Positions 42,461 to 51,549 of a stretch of DNA of 64,000 bases are shown in pieces. The notes below the pieces were generated by a model. That model saw nothing but the letters and a program-made list of their open reading frames with translations, had not been told where the DNA came from and searched no databases. How positions within the stretch are numbered: the first letter of the stretch is position 1; each line of letters opens with the position of its first letter. Where the stretch lies: positions 1,488,001-1,552,000 of the forward strand of contig NZ_LN794158.1 of the NCBI RefSeq assembly GCF_000953015.1, written 5' to 3'. The position numbers were made by a program, and so were the translations under genes. Origin of the DNA: Candidatus Methylopumilus turicensis. GTDB lineage: Bacteria > Pseudomonadota > Gammaproteobacteria > Burkholderiales > Methylophilaceae.

Positions 42461-44107
42461 ATGGCATTTGAGATTGATCATGATTGGCAAGGCAATTTAG
42501 CCACACCAAGAGCAAGAATTGGTGAGGTAGCAAAAACGCGCCTCTTAATTATTCTCTGTTGTATTTGGATTTGCCTCGGTCTAATTGGCCATCAACCTTG
42601 GAAGCCAAACGAATCCACCAGTATCAGCATCATCAAAAGCATGCTCGCAGGCGAGCATCTGCTCACGCCTCTTGCGATTGGCGACTCCGTCATCAAAAAC
42701 CCGCCTTTGTACTATCTCTCAGCAGCAACCTTTTCTAAAGCACTCAGCCCATTATTAAATACGCATGATGCTGCACGCATTGCGAGTGGCTTTTGGATGG
42801 CACTGACACTTCTTCTATCCGGCATGATAGGGCGGGAGTTATGGGGTGAAGGCATGGGACGACAAACCACCTTCATTATGCTCAGCTCGATTGGCCTCAT
42901 TGCTGTGGCCCACTTACTCATGCCAGAAGTCTCAGCACTGACGGGTAGTGCCATGGCATTCTATGGATTAGCGCTTGCAAGACGCAGGCCCTTCAGAGCC
43001 AGTGTATTGCTAGGGACCGGCATCGGCATTAGCTTTATGTCGACAGGACTGATCACTGCTGCAATTAGCCTATTCACAGCGATTCTATTGCCGATGTTAT
43101 TCAAAGCATGGCGATCAAAAAGCTACGCCATTGTGCTTGGCTTGGCTGCGATTACTTTAGCCCCATGGATGTTGATATGGCCTGTATTGATGTGGCATAT
43201 GTCACCCAACCATTTAAGTGCTTGGTGGGACAACCAAATACAATTTTCGCAATTTAACCACTTATATACCATCCGCACCCTTTCCTGGTTCGCTTGGCCA
43301 GCACTTCCGATTGCAGGCTGGGGCGTATGGCGATTTCGCTCAAGTTTGCTTTCCAAACCAAAATTTCAACTAATCGTGACCTTTTTCATCATGGCATTTT
43401 TAATGATTGGGCTGAAATCAAAAAATGCTGACGTTGCCATACTGACGCTTCTTATTCCGCTTGTAGCCATGGCTGGTGGTGCCGCGGAAACGCTTAAACG
43501 AGGCGCGGCTGGGGCGCTAAATTGGTTCGGTCTGGTGTTGTTTGGCTTGATGGGCATTCTCATTTGGCTTGGCTGGATTGCCATCATGACAGGCTACCCC
43601 GCAAAACTTTCGGCACGCATGCATATTCTGTCTGGCCTCACAGAAGCCCACATTAACTACCCTGCACTAGTCATTGCCTTATTCGCGACCCTAGTATGGG
43701 GAATTACCATCAATGCCAAACGCTCAAACCGTGCTGCAGTCACCGATTGGGCTGTTGGTATTACCATGGCCTGGAGCTTGCTGATGGCATTATGGCTACC
43801 AATGATAGATTCAGCCAAAAGCTATCAAAGCGTGATGTTGAGTTTCAAAGAAGCTTTACCCAAAAAACATGGCTGCATCAACAGTACTGGCTTCGGCCAA
43901 GCACAACAAGCGTTGTTGGATTACTACACCGAACTTCGTGTTCTTCCTTTAAAAAATACCATCCAACCAAATTGCGATTTATATTTGGTTCAGGAAGATA
44001 AGCATCACGGGCATATCAATCCGGGTGAAGGGTGGAAAGTGATTTGGCAAGGCAACCGTCCCGCTGATCGACATGAAAAGTTTAGGCTGTATCAAAAAAT
44101 AAACTAA
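42461..44107 (+). CDS. ArnT-like (GT39/GT83) membrane glycosyltransferase
   Basis: 548 residues with about 12 predicted membrane helices between 27 and 465 and a soluble C-terminal domain. The first periplasmic loop has QPWKPNE and, after it, IKNPPLYYLSA, the acidic/aromatic pattern of polyprenyl-phosphate-sugar transferases of the dolichyl-mannosyltransferase/ArnT superfamily. Such enzymes transfer a sugar from a lipid carrier to lipid A or a protein. The acceptor here is unknown, and no arn genes lie nearby. It is flanked by rpmE and moaA and appears monocistronic. Confidence 0.75.
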   Translation: MAFEIDHDWQGNLATPRARIGEVAKTRLLIILCCIWICLGLIGHQPWKPNESTSISIIKSMLAGEHLLTPLAIGDSVIKNPPLYYLSAATFSKALSPLLNTHDAARIASGFWMALTLLLSGMIGRELWGEGMGRQTTFIMLSSIGLIAVAHLLMPEVSALTGSAMAFYGLALARRRPFRASVLLGTGIGISFMSTGLITAAISLFTAILLPMLFKAWRSKSYAIVLGLAAITLAPWMLIWPVLMWHMSPNHLSAWWDNQIQFSQFNHLYTIRTLSWFAWPALPIAGWGVWRFRSSLLSKPKFQLIVTFFIMAFLMIGLKSKNADVAILTLLIPLVAMAGGAAETLKRGAAGALNWFGLVLFGLMGILIWLGWIAIMTGYPAKLSARMHILSGLTEAHINYPALVIALFATLVWGITINAKRSNRAAVTDWAVGITMAWSLLMALWLPMIDSAKSYQSVMLSFKEALPKKHGCINSTGFGQAQQALLDYYTELRVLPLKNTIQPNCDLYLVQEDKHHGHINPGEGWKVIWQGNRPADRHEKFRLYQKIN

Positions 44108-44214
44108 ACCCATATCCACAGGTTGAACAGCATTGTGTCCCGCTGCCCAAAGACTTAATATTCAAAGACAGATACCGTAAGCCAAGCCTAAATCTCAGCC
44201 GATTAACAACCAAT

Positions 44215-45216
44215 ATGCCAACTGAACCCAATACACTGATTGATGCGCACGGACGACAAGTCGATTACATTCGCTTGTCTATCACCGATCGCTGCGATTT
44301 TCGCTGTACGTATTGCATGGGCGAAGATGTCTCTTTCTTATCCAGAGACGAAGTGCTGAGTCTTGAAGAATGCGCTCGCATCGTTAAAACCTTCGTTGCA
44401 CTGGGTGTAAGCAAAGTCCGCATCACCGGTGGCGAGCCCTTAGTTCGCAAAAATGCCATTTGGCTATTTGAAGAAATTGGTCAATTGGCCGGCGTGCGGG
44501 AGCTTGTTACCACGACCAATGGTTCTCAGCTTGCGCATCAAGCACTCGCATTAAAAGCTGCCGGCGTTAAGCGCATCAATATTAGTCTGGATAGTCTCAA
44601 TGCTGAACGCTTCAAAAAGATCACACGCGTCGGCGATTTAGCAAAAGTCTTAGGTGGTATCGCCGCCGCCAAACAAGTGAGCTTTGAAAACATTAAACTC
44701 AATACTGTGCTCATGCGCGGCATCAATGATGATGAAACATTAGATTTAGTGCGATTTGCGATCGAGCAAAAAATTGATATTTCATTCATTGAAGAAATGC
44801 CAATAGGCGCTGTTGACCATGCGCGCGATAGCTCTTTTGTCAGCAATACCGAAACGCTCGCCACACTTCAACAACACTTTCCACTCGTAAGCAGTGCGCT
44901 GAATACTGGCGGCCCTGCTCGCTATTGGCAAGTAACTGACACCCAGACAAAAGTTGGCTTTATTTCACCGCATAGCCACAACTTTTGCGAAGCATGTAAT
45001 CGTGTGCGCATCACTTGCAAAGGCGAGCTTTACTTATGCTTGGGCCAAGATGACAAAATCGAACTGATGCCGATTCTGCGCGCCCATCCCCATGATGATG
45101 AACCGCTCAAACAAGCGATTATCGAGAGCATGAAAATCAAACCTAAAGGCCATGATTTTGATCTCAAGCGTGCTGCGCCAGCTGTTGTTAGATTTATGTC
45201 ACACACGGGCGGCTAG
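44215..45216 (+). CDS. moaA: GTP 3',8-cyclase MoaA
   Basis: Radical SAM enzyme starting molybdopterin synthesis. The N-terminal [4Fe-4S] motif is Cys27-X3-Cys31-X2-Cys34 in DRCDFRCTYCMG. The C-terminal cluster is CEACNRVRITC. The protein ends in the essential HTGG tail. The 333 residues are typical. It heads a four-gene operon of late and early cofactor genes (moaA-mobA-mobB-moeA), overlapping or a few bp apart. Confidence 0.97.
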   Translation: MPTEPNTLIDAHGRQVDYIRLSITDRCDFRCTYCMGEDVSFLSRDEVLSLEECARIVKTFVALGVSKVRITGGEPLVRKNAIWLFEEIGQLAGVRELVTTTNGSQLAHQALALKAAGVKRINISLDSLNAERFKKITRVGDLAKVLGGIAAAKQVSFENIKLNTVLMRGINDDETLDLVRFAIEQKIDISFIEEMPIGAVDHARDSSFVSNTETLATLQQHFPLVSSALNTGGPARYWQVTDTQTKVGFISPHSHNFCEACNRVRITCKGELYLCLGQDDKIELMPILRAHPHDDEPLKQAIIESMKIKPKGHDFDLKRAAPAVVRFMSHTGG

Positions 45217-45219
45217 CGG

Positions 45220-45804
45220 ATGAAAGAAAAGATCACAGGACTGATTCTCGCGGGCGGCAAAGCTAGTCGTATGGGCGGCTCAGATAAAGGCCTGATTGCG
45301 TTTAAAGGCCAGCCGATGGTGGCGCATGTCATTCAGCGTTTAAGCCCGCAAGTTGGCGAAATTTTAATTAATGCCAACAGAGAAATAGAGACTTACCAAA
45401 GCTTGAGCTTTACTGTCATTACTGATGAAATATCAGATTTCGCCGGCCCTTTAGCTGGCTTACATGCTGGCATGAAAGCCGCAAAAACAGAATTTCTACT
45501 CAGCGTTCCATGTGACTCACCACTTCTGCCAGAAGACTTATCCCAGCGATTAATGGCGGCTTTAGAATTGCAACAAGCAGACATTGCCGTTGCTAAAACA
45601 GGCGAACAACATCATCCAGTATTTTGCTTATGCCGAACAAGTTTGGTGCAAGACCTTGAGGATTTTTTAAATGCAGGTGGCCGCAAAGTTGAAGGCTGGC
45701 AAAAACAACATGCCTATGTAGAAGTAAGTTTTGACGACAATCCATCTGCGTTTTCCAACGTCAATACACCCGAAGAATTAAGCAAGCTTGAGGGTGAATC
45801 TTGA
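45220..45804 (+). CDS. mobA: Molybdenum cofactor guanylyltransferase
   Basis: Attaches GMP to molybdenum cofactor, giving MGD for DMSO-reductase-family enzymes. The 194 residues show the nucleotidyltransferase loop ILAGGKASRMGGSDKGL near the N-terminus, DFAGPLAGLHAG and CDSPLLPEDL. It lies 3 bp after moaA and overlaps mobB by 4 bp. Its presence suggests the cell has a bis-MGD enzyme such as formate dehydrogenase or nitrate reductase, not encoded in this window. Confidence 0.95.
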   Translation: MKEKITGLILAGGKASRMGGSDKGLIAFKGQPMVAHVIQRLSPQVGEILINANREIETYQSLSFTVITDEISDFAGPLAGLHAGMKAAKTEFLLSVPCDSPLLPEDLSQRLMAALELQQADIAVAKTGEQHHPVFCLCRTSLVQDLEDFLNAGGRKVEGWQKQHAYVEVSFDDNPSAFSNVNTPEELSKLEGES

Positions 45805-46340
45805 ACAACCATAAAAATACGAATCATATCCCCGTGCTAGGTTTTTGCGCCCACAGTAGCGGCATCGGCAAGACCACTTTATTGACACAACTTATTCCCG
45901 CACTCATCCAACAAGGCTTACGCATTTCGGTCGTGAAACACGCGCACCACGAATTTGATATCGACCATGCAGGCAAAGACAGCTTTAAGTTGCGCCAAGC
46001 TGGTGCTGTGCAGATGATGGTCGCATCCCGCCAGCGGTGGGCTTTAATGACCGAGTTAGTGCGCACTCCGCATGCAGAAAATGATCCTAATCTTGCGCAT
46101 TTACTCGCGCAAATGGATGGTAATTTAACTGACCTTGTATTGGCTGAAGGCTTTAAACACGAAGCCATTCCCAAGATTGAAGTGCATCGTTCAGCTCTAG
46201 GCACACCGCTATTAGGATCAGAAGATGCCAATATTATTGCCATTGCAACGGACACGCCTTTGCCAATAGCGACCCCCCAAATTGACCTAAACGACATTAA
46301 CGCGATTGCCGCGTTTATCACGACTTGGCTTAAAAAATGA
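45801..46340 (+). CDS. mobB: Molybdopterin-guanine dinucleotide accessory protein MobB
   Basis: 179-residue P-loop GTP-binding protein with HSSGIGKTTLLTQLIP near residues 17-32, VVKHAHHEFDIDHAGKDSF and LVLAEGFKHEAIPKIEV, all MobB signatures. It assists MobA. The start is TTG at 45801 overlapping the mobA stop (TTGA), with GAGGGTGA in front; no better ATG exists upstream of the P-loop. It overlaps moeA by 4 bp. Confidence 0.94.
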   Translation: MNNHKNTNHIPVLGFCAHSSGIGKTTLLTQLIPALIQQGLRISVVKHAHHEFDIDHAGKDSFKLRQAGAVQMMVASRQRWALMTELVRTPHAENDPNLAHLLAQMDGNLTDLVLAEGFKHEAIPKIEVHRSALGTPLLGSEDANIIAIATDTPLPIATPQIDLNDINAIAAFITTWLKK

Positions 46341-47617
46341 CGACTAAAAAAACGCTTAACGAACTTGCAAACACCACCAGCGTATGTGATGACTATGATC
46401 CAAATTCCATGCCGGTTGCGCAGGCAAGAGAATACATCAAAGCTTTTTTAAGCCCCGTGCAAGAAACTGAACGCGTGCATCTTCATGCTGCTTTAGGACG
46501 TGTATTGGCAGAAGAAATCCATGCCACCCACAACGTACCTAACCATGACAATTCAGCCATGGATGGCTATGCTTTTAATGCGGACGATTTAGCCCAGGGA
46601 ACAACGCGCTTAAAAATCACCGGCGCAGCTTTTGCTGGCAATGCACTAACAGGGAAATTTGAAACAGGCGCGTGCGTAAGGATTATGACTGGTGCGGCTA
46701 TTCCTGCAGGTGCAGATACCGTCATTGCGCAAGAACGCGTTGAAATACATGGTGAGTTTGTTCAATTGAACGATGCGCCAAAACGTGGCGCCAACGTTCG
46801 CTATGCTGGAGAAGACCTCAAGGCGGGACAAGTCGTTTTAAATGTTGGGCATCAAATCAGCCCTGCGGATTTAGGTCTGATTGCATCACTCGGCATTGGC
46901 GAGGTCACTGTTTATCGAAAATTACGGGTCAGTTTTTTCTCAACAGGCGACGAACTGGTCAGTATTGGTAGTACTTTAAAAACAGGGCAGATTTTCGATA
47001 GTAATCGTTACACACTCTTTGGCATGCTGACCCGCCTGGGCCTTGAAATACAAGACCTAGGCGCGATCCCAGACGACCCTGTTTTGCTAGAAAAAACGCT
47101 TCTAAAAGCCGCTGAAAATTCAGATGTAATATTAACCAGCGGTGGCGTATCGGTTGGCGAAGCGGACTATATGAAACAGCTACTCCAAAAACTTGGCCAA
47201 GTGCTGTTCTGGAAAATTGCCATGAAACCGGGTCGCCCACTTGCCTTTGGCAAAATCGGCAATGCCCATTACTTTGGCTTACCAGGCAACCCTGTGGCGG
47301 TGATGGTGACGTTCTATCAATTTGTCAGGCAAGCCATGCTAATGCTCATGGGGCAAAGTAACCCTGCGTCTATTCCTATGCTCAATGTGGTTTGCACCAG
47401 CGAAATTAGAAAGCTCAAGGGTCGCACGGAATTTCAACGTGGGATGTTATTTGTGGACGAAGATGGCCATTGGCAAGTGAAAACCACAGGCAATCAAAGC
47501 TCAGGGGTTTTAAGTTCGATGTCGCAAGCCAACTGCTTTATTGTGCTAGAGGATGAGGTGGGCAACGTAGAAGCTGGTACTTTGGTCAAAGTACAACTAT
47601 TTGATGGGGTTATGTAA
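46337..47617 (+). CDS. moeA: Molybdopterin molybdenumtransferase MoeA
   Basis: Inserts molybdenum into adenylylated molybdopterin. The 426 residues show VPNHDNSAMDGYAF, IMTGAAIPAGADTVI, the MoCF domain segment FFSTGDELVSIGSTLKTGQI, TSGGVSVGEADYMK and GLPGNPVAVMV. ATGA overlap with mobB indicates translational coupling. Last gene of the cofactor operon. Confidence 0.97.
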   Translation: MTTKKTLNELANTTSVCDDYDPNSMPVAQAREYIKAFLSPVQETERVHLHAALGRVLAEEIHATHNVPNHDNSAMDGYAFNADDLAQGTTRLKITGAAFAGNALTGKFETGACVRIMTGAAIPAGADTVIAQERVEIHGEFVQLNDAPKRGANVRYAGEDLKAGQVVLNVGHQISPADLGLIASLGIGEVTVYRKLRVSFFSTGDELVSIGSTLKTGQIFDSNRYTLFGMLTRLGLEIQDLGAIPDDPVLLEKTLLKAAENSDVILTSGGVSVGEADYMKQLLQKLGQVLFWKIAMKPGRPLAFGKIGNAHYFGLPGNPVAVMVTFYQFVRQAMLMLMGQSNPASIPMLNVVCTSEIRKLKGRTEFQRGMLFVDEDGHWQVKTTGNQSSGVLSSMSQANCFIVLEDEVGNVEAGTLVKVQLFDGVM

Positions 47618-47653
47618 AAGCCTAACTTGCTAGGGTGCTGCTAAGAAAACGTT

Positions 47654-48031
47654 TTAAGAGAAATTCAGCTCAATCCCATTGCCAGCAGGGTCGCTAAAAA
47701 ATATCTGTTTTTGGCCAGCATCGGATATCTCACGGGCTTTAAACTTAATCCCTAACTTTTCTAAACGAGCTATCGTCGCATCATAATCGGTTGCCGTAAA
47801 TGCGACATGGTCAAACGTCGTTGCCACGTTTTCTTTTCGCTTTTCCTCTGACTTTGCCTCAGACAAATGCAGCACATCCTTGCTACCGGCATAAAGCCAA
47901 TAACCAAAGCTAGTTAATTGCGGACGCTCGCCAATCTGCAAACCAACCACATCGCGATAAAACACCTTGAGCTGCTCCATCATCGAACGCTCAGCACGCA
48001 AGTTGTAATGATTAAATCCTAAGACTGCCAA
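47654..48031 (-). CDS. VOC-superfamily (glyoxalase/dioxygenase-fold) protein
   Basis: 125-residue single-module vicinal oxygen chelate protein. FNHYNLRAE opens the first beta-alpha-beta repeat; HVAFTATDYDATIARLEKLG and FFSDPAGNGIELNF form the second. His and Glu of FDHVAF and GIELNF are at metal-ligand positions. Related proteins include glyoxalase I, fosfomycin resistance and ring dioxygenases; the substrate cannot be told. It is minus-strand, convergent with moeA. Confidence 0.82.
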   Translation of the reverse strand: MAVLGFNHYNLRAERSMMEQLKVFYRDVVGLQIGERPQLTSFGYWLYAGSKDVLHLSEAKSEEKRKENVATTFDHVAFTATDYDATIARLEKLGIKFKAREISDAGQKQIFFSDPAGNGIELNFS

Positions 48032-48057
48032 AATAGACTCCTTATTTCCATGCCAAT

Positions 48058-48087
48058 AAAAAAGCCGTCAAATGATGACGGCTTTTT
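48058..48087 (-). terminator. Terminator after the TonB-dependent receptor gene
   Basis: GCCGTC/GACGGC stem with a 7-nt loop, flanked by A- and T-runs on both sides so it could work in either direction. It starts 20 nt after the receptor stop on the minus strand and isolates it from the VOC gene. Confidence 0.88.
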
Positions 48088-48106
48088 ACTAGAGCACCAT
48101 CTTTAA

Positions 48107-50233
48107 TTAGAAGCGATAAGTTGCATTAACGCCCATCAAATAATTACGTCCTGGCGCTGCTTCAAAGAAGCGTGAGTTGGAATCATTGACACGCACAGAG
48201 CCGATATAATCTTTATCAAACAAATTTTCCACTCTAACATATTCACTGAACCGCCATTTTTGCACTTCTTGTTGCAGCACTGCTCTAACATTGAAGACTG
48301 TATAAGAAGGTGCAATATCAGAATTTACATCATCCACATAAACTTTACTGTTATAGCGAGCTTCAAGGGCTGTAGAAAATCCTACCGTTGGTGCTTTCCA
48401 TGACATCTCACCATACAACTGGCTTCGATATGTGCCAGGTATTTTGTTGCCTGATTTCACAGTATTGCCAGATGATTGGTAATCAGATGTAAATGTTGCA
48501 TCCAAGTAAGTATAAGCGCCATACAAACCGAAGTTATGTGGCAGATTGGCATCGGCGGACAACTCTAAACCTTGACGCTTAGTTTTTCCTGCATTTGAAT
48601 AAACCGCATAAGTGCCAGATTGTGATGTAACAATTTCACTTTCTGTATCTGTTCTAAAAAAAGCGGCGTTCAATCTAGCAATATCACTTACAAATGCTTT
48701 AGCACCAATCTCATAATTATCGCTGGTACTTGGCTTTAACCCAAGATTTGGGCCAGAGCCAGTATCAGTTGCGTAAGCAACTTCAATCAATGTCGGCGTC
48801 TCAAACCCTTTACCGTAGTTTGCATAAAGATTAAATTGTGGGTTTACTTTCCAAACAGTGCCGATAACTGGCGTGGTTTTATCATAACTAACCTTACCGC
48901 TACTATCTCTATATTTAGCATTAAATCCGCTATAGGGGGCTCTAGATGCATCAACGAGATTGTCCTCAACTTTAAGATTAACTTTGGTGTGACGAACACC
49001 AGCGTGAATATCTAAATTATCCAGCAAGCCTAATTGACCCTGAACGTACTGATCAAAATTATAGGCTATGTTGGTTTCGCGACGATTAACATTAGTTAAA
49101 CTAGATTCATCTAGCATTACACCAGCTGTAGCTGATATGTCTTTACGAGCATCTTCCATACGACCATAAGTTAAACCTGAAGTGATAGTGTATGGACGTG
49201 AAAGTAATTCACCCTTGTTTGTCCAGCGTAGTTCAGTGCCCCAAAAGTCACGCGCAATAGCACTCGCTCGACCCGATGTAGTGGTAGGACTCAATGATAG
49301 AAACTGTAAATTATCACGCTGGCCACCATAAGCAATTAGATTTAATGTGTTATTTTCATTAATGATTTGCTCTAAATTGATACCGGCTTGTGTATTAGTT
49401 CTACTTACCCGTGTGTTTGCTCTAAAGGCTGCACCCGGAACAGCTTTTGGTGTTGCGAATGCTGAAGGCAAATCTGTTGTAGCGTTGCGGCCTAATCCGA
49501 GAGGATCTTGTGCATTCATATCCATCCAGTTTGCCATCACTGTTACTTTAGTGGTGTCGGTGAGCTTAAACTTCATCTTCGCTGTTAGTTGTTCTTTGTT
49601 TGCTGCACTATTTTCACGATAACCATCGGTTTCAAATTTTGAGTAGTTCACTAAGTATTCAAAATTACCTTCTGAGCCAGCAGCACGTAATGTTTCTTTT
49701 TGTGTGCCGTAGCTACCAAACATATAACCGCCACTTACCTCTAATGGAGTTTTTGGTGAATCTTCAGTTAACAACTGAATCACGCCACCAGATGAACTGC
49801 CATAAAGTGATGAAAATGGACCGCGCATCACTTCAATTGATTTAACAGCGTTTAAATCAATATTCCCAGGCTGACCAATGCCATCAGGCATACTAAACGG
49901 AATACCATCTACATAAATGCGCAAACCACGCACACCAAAAGCAGAGCGTGAGCCAAAGCCGCGTGTTGAAATTTGTGGGTCTTGTGAATACTGGGTACGA
50001 TTTTGCGCTGTAATACCTGGCACGCGAATCAAACTTTCTGAAAGCACCATTTGTGCTTGCCCGTCTTGGATACTGCTTTTATCCACGACATCAATTGATA
50101 CTGGTAAATCAAAGCTGTTAACAGCGTTTTTAGTTGCCGTCACAACCACAGGAGACAAAATTATTTTGCCTTCAGCAAGTGCTGAGGTTGATAAGCTGGC
50201 CGCAACCAGTGAAAAAATTAGTTTTTTATTCAT
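48107..50233 (-). CDS. pqqU: TonB-dependent outer-membrane receptor, PqqU (YncD)-like
   Basis: A 708-residue gated outer-membrane transporter. Signal peptide ~1-20 (ends SALAEG), TonB box SPVVVTATK, plug domain to ~150, 22-strand barrel, terminal aromatic in NATYRF. Several segments closely match E. coli YncD, since shown to import the cofactor PQQ: TRGFGSRSAFGVRGLRIYVD, GIPFSMPDG, RGPFSSLYG, GFETPTLIE, LGLKPSTSDNYEIG and FDKDYIGSVRVND. This comparison is from memory. Context supports it: quinoprotein accessory genes adjoin and xoxF is 11 kb away. An alternative is a lanthanide-chelator receptor. The ATG at 50233 is preferred to the TTG at 50248. Upstream lie four TGTTAAA repeats. Confidence 0.78.
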   Translation of the reverse strand: MNKKLIFSLVAASLSTSALAEGKIILSPVVVTATKNAVNSFDLPVSIDVVDKSSIQDGQAQMVLSESLIRVPGITAQNRTQYSQDPQISTRGFGSRSAFGVRGLRIYVDGIPFSMPDGIGQPGNIDLNAVKSIEVMRGPFSSLYGSSSGGVIQLLTEDSPKTPLEVSGGYMFGSYGTQKETLRAAGSEGNFEYLVNYSKFETDGYRENSAANKEQLTAKMKFKLTDTTKVTVMANWMDMNAQDPLGLGRNATTDLPSAFATPKAVPGAAFRANTRVSRTNTQAGINLEQIINENNTLNLIAYGGQRDNLQFLSLSPTTTSGRASAIARDFWGTELRWTNKGELLSRPYTITSGLTYGRMEDARKDISATAGVMLDESSLTNVNRRETNIAYNFDQYVQGQLGLLDNLDIHAGVRHTKVNLKVEDNLVDASRAPYSGFNAKYRDSSGKVSYDKTTPVIGTVWKVNPQFNLYANYGKGFETPTLIEVAYATDTGSGPNLGLKPSTSDNYEIGAKAFVSDIARLNAAFFRTDTESEIVTSQSGTYAVYSNAGKTKRQGLELSADANLPHNFGLYGAYTYLDATFTSDYQSSGNTVKSGNKIPGTYRSQLYGEMSWKAPTVGFSTALEARYNSKVYVDDVNSDIAPSYTVFNVRAVLQQEVQKWRFSEYVRVENLFDKDYIGSVRVNDSNSRFFEAAPGRNYLMGVNATYRF

Positions 50234-50266
50234 TTTTAAATTAATCAATTCTTAAATTTATTCGTA

Positions 50267-50321
50267 AATGTTAAATACTTGTTAAATAACCGCGGCGAAT
50301 GTTAAAGAATTGTTAAATAAA
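50267..50321. promoter_or_regulatory. Four TGTTAAA direct repeats (OmpR/PhoB-like operator candidate)
   Basis: On the plus strand TGTTAAA starts at 50269, 50280, 50300 and 50311. Each pair is a 7-bp repeat with a 4-bp spacer (11-bp period), embedded in two near-identical 24-bp blocks (50267-50290 and 50298-50321). They lie in the divergent region between pqqU and the SoxYZ-like gene. An 11-bp tandem half-site is the classic PhoB/OmpR-family layout. Confidence 0.65.
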
Positions 50322-50479
50322 TAGCCATACGTAAAATCACTAAAACCCAGATTTTTTGCTAAAAATCAGCTAATTATTTTCACTTTTGTTGATAATCACT
50401 TAAAATCAGATGAATAATTAAACGATCTGGTCTTAATCACTGACTAAGCACTAAGTCGAATACTCAATTGGGGATCCTC

Positions 50480-51280
50480 ATGAAAAACATTAACCTCTTA
50501 TTAAAGCTACTTTTTACAGGCTTAGCGTTCATCAGTTTCAGCGTGCAGACACACGCTGAATCCGATCCTTCAAAATGGCCTTTAGTTAAAGAGGCTTTTT
50601 TTGCTCAGCGCCCGATGGCAGATGCACCCTTTATTACTTTTGTAGCACCTCGCCGTGCCGAGAGTGGTGCGCAAGTGCCGCTTGAAATCGCGATAGATCA
50701 AACACAAGCCGATGCGAATGCGATTAAAACGCTTTATCTTTTAGTGGATTCCAACCCAATTCCTTTAACAGCGACTTATCACCTTACTGATCAATTAGGT
50801 AAGTTTAAGTTAGCTACGCGTATTCGTATGGAGATGGACTCTTATATTCGTGCGGTAGGTGAAACTGCCGATGGCAAACTTTACTTAGCCTCCGTTGAGA
50901 TTCGTGCAGCTGGCGGCTGCGGTGGTACGGTAGATGGTGATGAAGCTGCGATTCGTGCATCCGCAGGTAAGATTAAAATGAATGTGGAAAGCCCAGTTAA
51001 ATTTGGGGATGCAACCGCCGCAACGTTTATCATCAAACACCCGATGCGCACTGGCTTGCAACGTGACTTAGTTTCTCAAGGGTTTGTGCCTGCGTTTTAC
51101 ATCCAGAAAGCGGCTTTCACTTATAACAACGTGCCTGTGATGGATGTCGATTTTGGTGTTGGCACCAGTGAAGACCCTTATTTACGCTTTAACTTTATCC
51201 CCAAAGCGCCAGGCGTGTTGGAAGTTAAAGCGTCTGATAATGATGGCAAAGCGTTTAGCCATCAGACAGACGTGAAGTAG
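50480..51280 (+). CDS. Quinoprotein-associated SoxYZ-like carrier protein
   Basis: 266 residues with a signal peptide (~1-26, QTHAE). An N-terminal SoxY-like half ends in GGCGG (145-149) with Cys147, the residue on which SoxY carries sulfur intermediates. A SoxZ-like half follows (~170-266), giving a natural SoxY-SoxZ fusion. Such fusions are a known family associated with PQQ-dependent dehydrogenases, called quinoprotein dehydrogenase-associated SoxYZ-like carriers, of unproven function. No soxA, soxB, soxX or soxCD is nearby. Start: ATG 50480 after GGGG; the TTG at 50468 would place that ribosome site within the gene. It is divergent from pqqU. Confidence 0.85.
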   Translation: MKNINLLLKLLFTGLAFISFSVQTHAESDPSKWPLVKEAFFAQRPMADAPFITFVAPRRAESGAQVPLEIAIDQTQADANAIKTLYLLVDSNPIPLTATYHLTDQLGKFKLATRIRMEMDSYIRAVGETADGKLYLASVEIRAAGGCGGTVDGDEAAIRASAGKIKMNVESPVKFGDATAATFIIKHPMRTGLQRDLVSQGFVPAFYIQKAAFTYNNVPVMDVDFGVGTSEDPYLRFNFIPKAPGVLEVKASDNDGKAFSHQTDVK

Positions 51281-51287
51281 ATTTAGG

Positions 51288-51363
51288 CTGTCATGCCGCC
51301 CTAGATGCGGCATCTATTTTGAAGTGCAGCAAAGTGGACACCGCATCATGCGTGGGGTGACAG
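51288..51363. repeat. Imperfect inverted repeat with inner hairpin
   Basis: CTGTCATGCCGCCC...GATGCGG (from 51288) and CCGCATCATGCG...GGTGACAG (to 51363) are imperfect inverted 23-bp arms. The left arm contains its own ATGCCGC/GCGGCAT stem. It resembles intergenic repeats that begin with CTGTCAT. No second copy was found in this window, so the repeat status is unproven. Confidence 0.5.
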
Positions 51364-51370
51364 AGATAAA

Positions 51371-51396
51371 GAAAAGGGCGCTGATGCGCCCTTTTC
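51371..51396. terminator. Bidirectional terminator between SoxYZ-like and cytochrome b561 genes
   Basis: GAAAAGGGCGC-TGAT-GCGCCCTTTTC, a perfect 11-bp stem whose outer A/T tracts serve as U-runs for both strands. It is 90 nt after the SoxYZ-like stop and ~150 nt after the minus-strand cytochrome b561 stop. Confidence 0.87.
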
Positions 51397-51448
51397 TTAT
51401 TTAGTACTTAAGTTTTCCGTACCCCAAATTTCTTGTACCCCAAGCTTT

Positions 51449-51515
51449 CCGTTCATGGTGAGCTTGTCGAACCATCAAAACACATTCCCTTCGACAAGCT
51501 CAGCCAGTAAACGGG
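51449..51515. repeat. REP/REPIN-like palindromic element, intergenic copy
   Basis: Arms at 51449-51474 (CCGTTCATGGTGAGCTTGTC then GAACCA) and 51487-51515 (CCCTTCGACAAGCTCAGCCA then GTAAACGGG) are inverted copies with a 12-bp spacer. The GAGCTTGTCGAA core and overall size (67 bp) match the element inside pyrC (65 bp). Confidence 0.9.
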
Positions 51516-51549
51516 CAAGTTAATTGTGAAGGGCAGAACGGATCATGAG

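Noticed and set aside
44108-44214. Molybdenum cofactor riboswitch before moaA
   Set aside because: The 107-bp gap shows no GC-rich conserved stems of that class.
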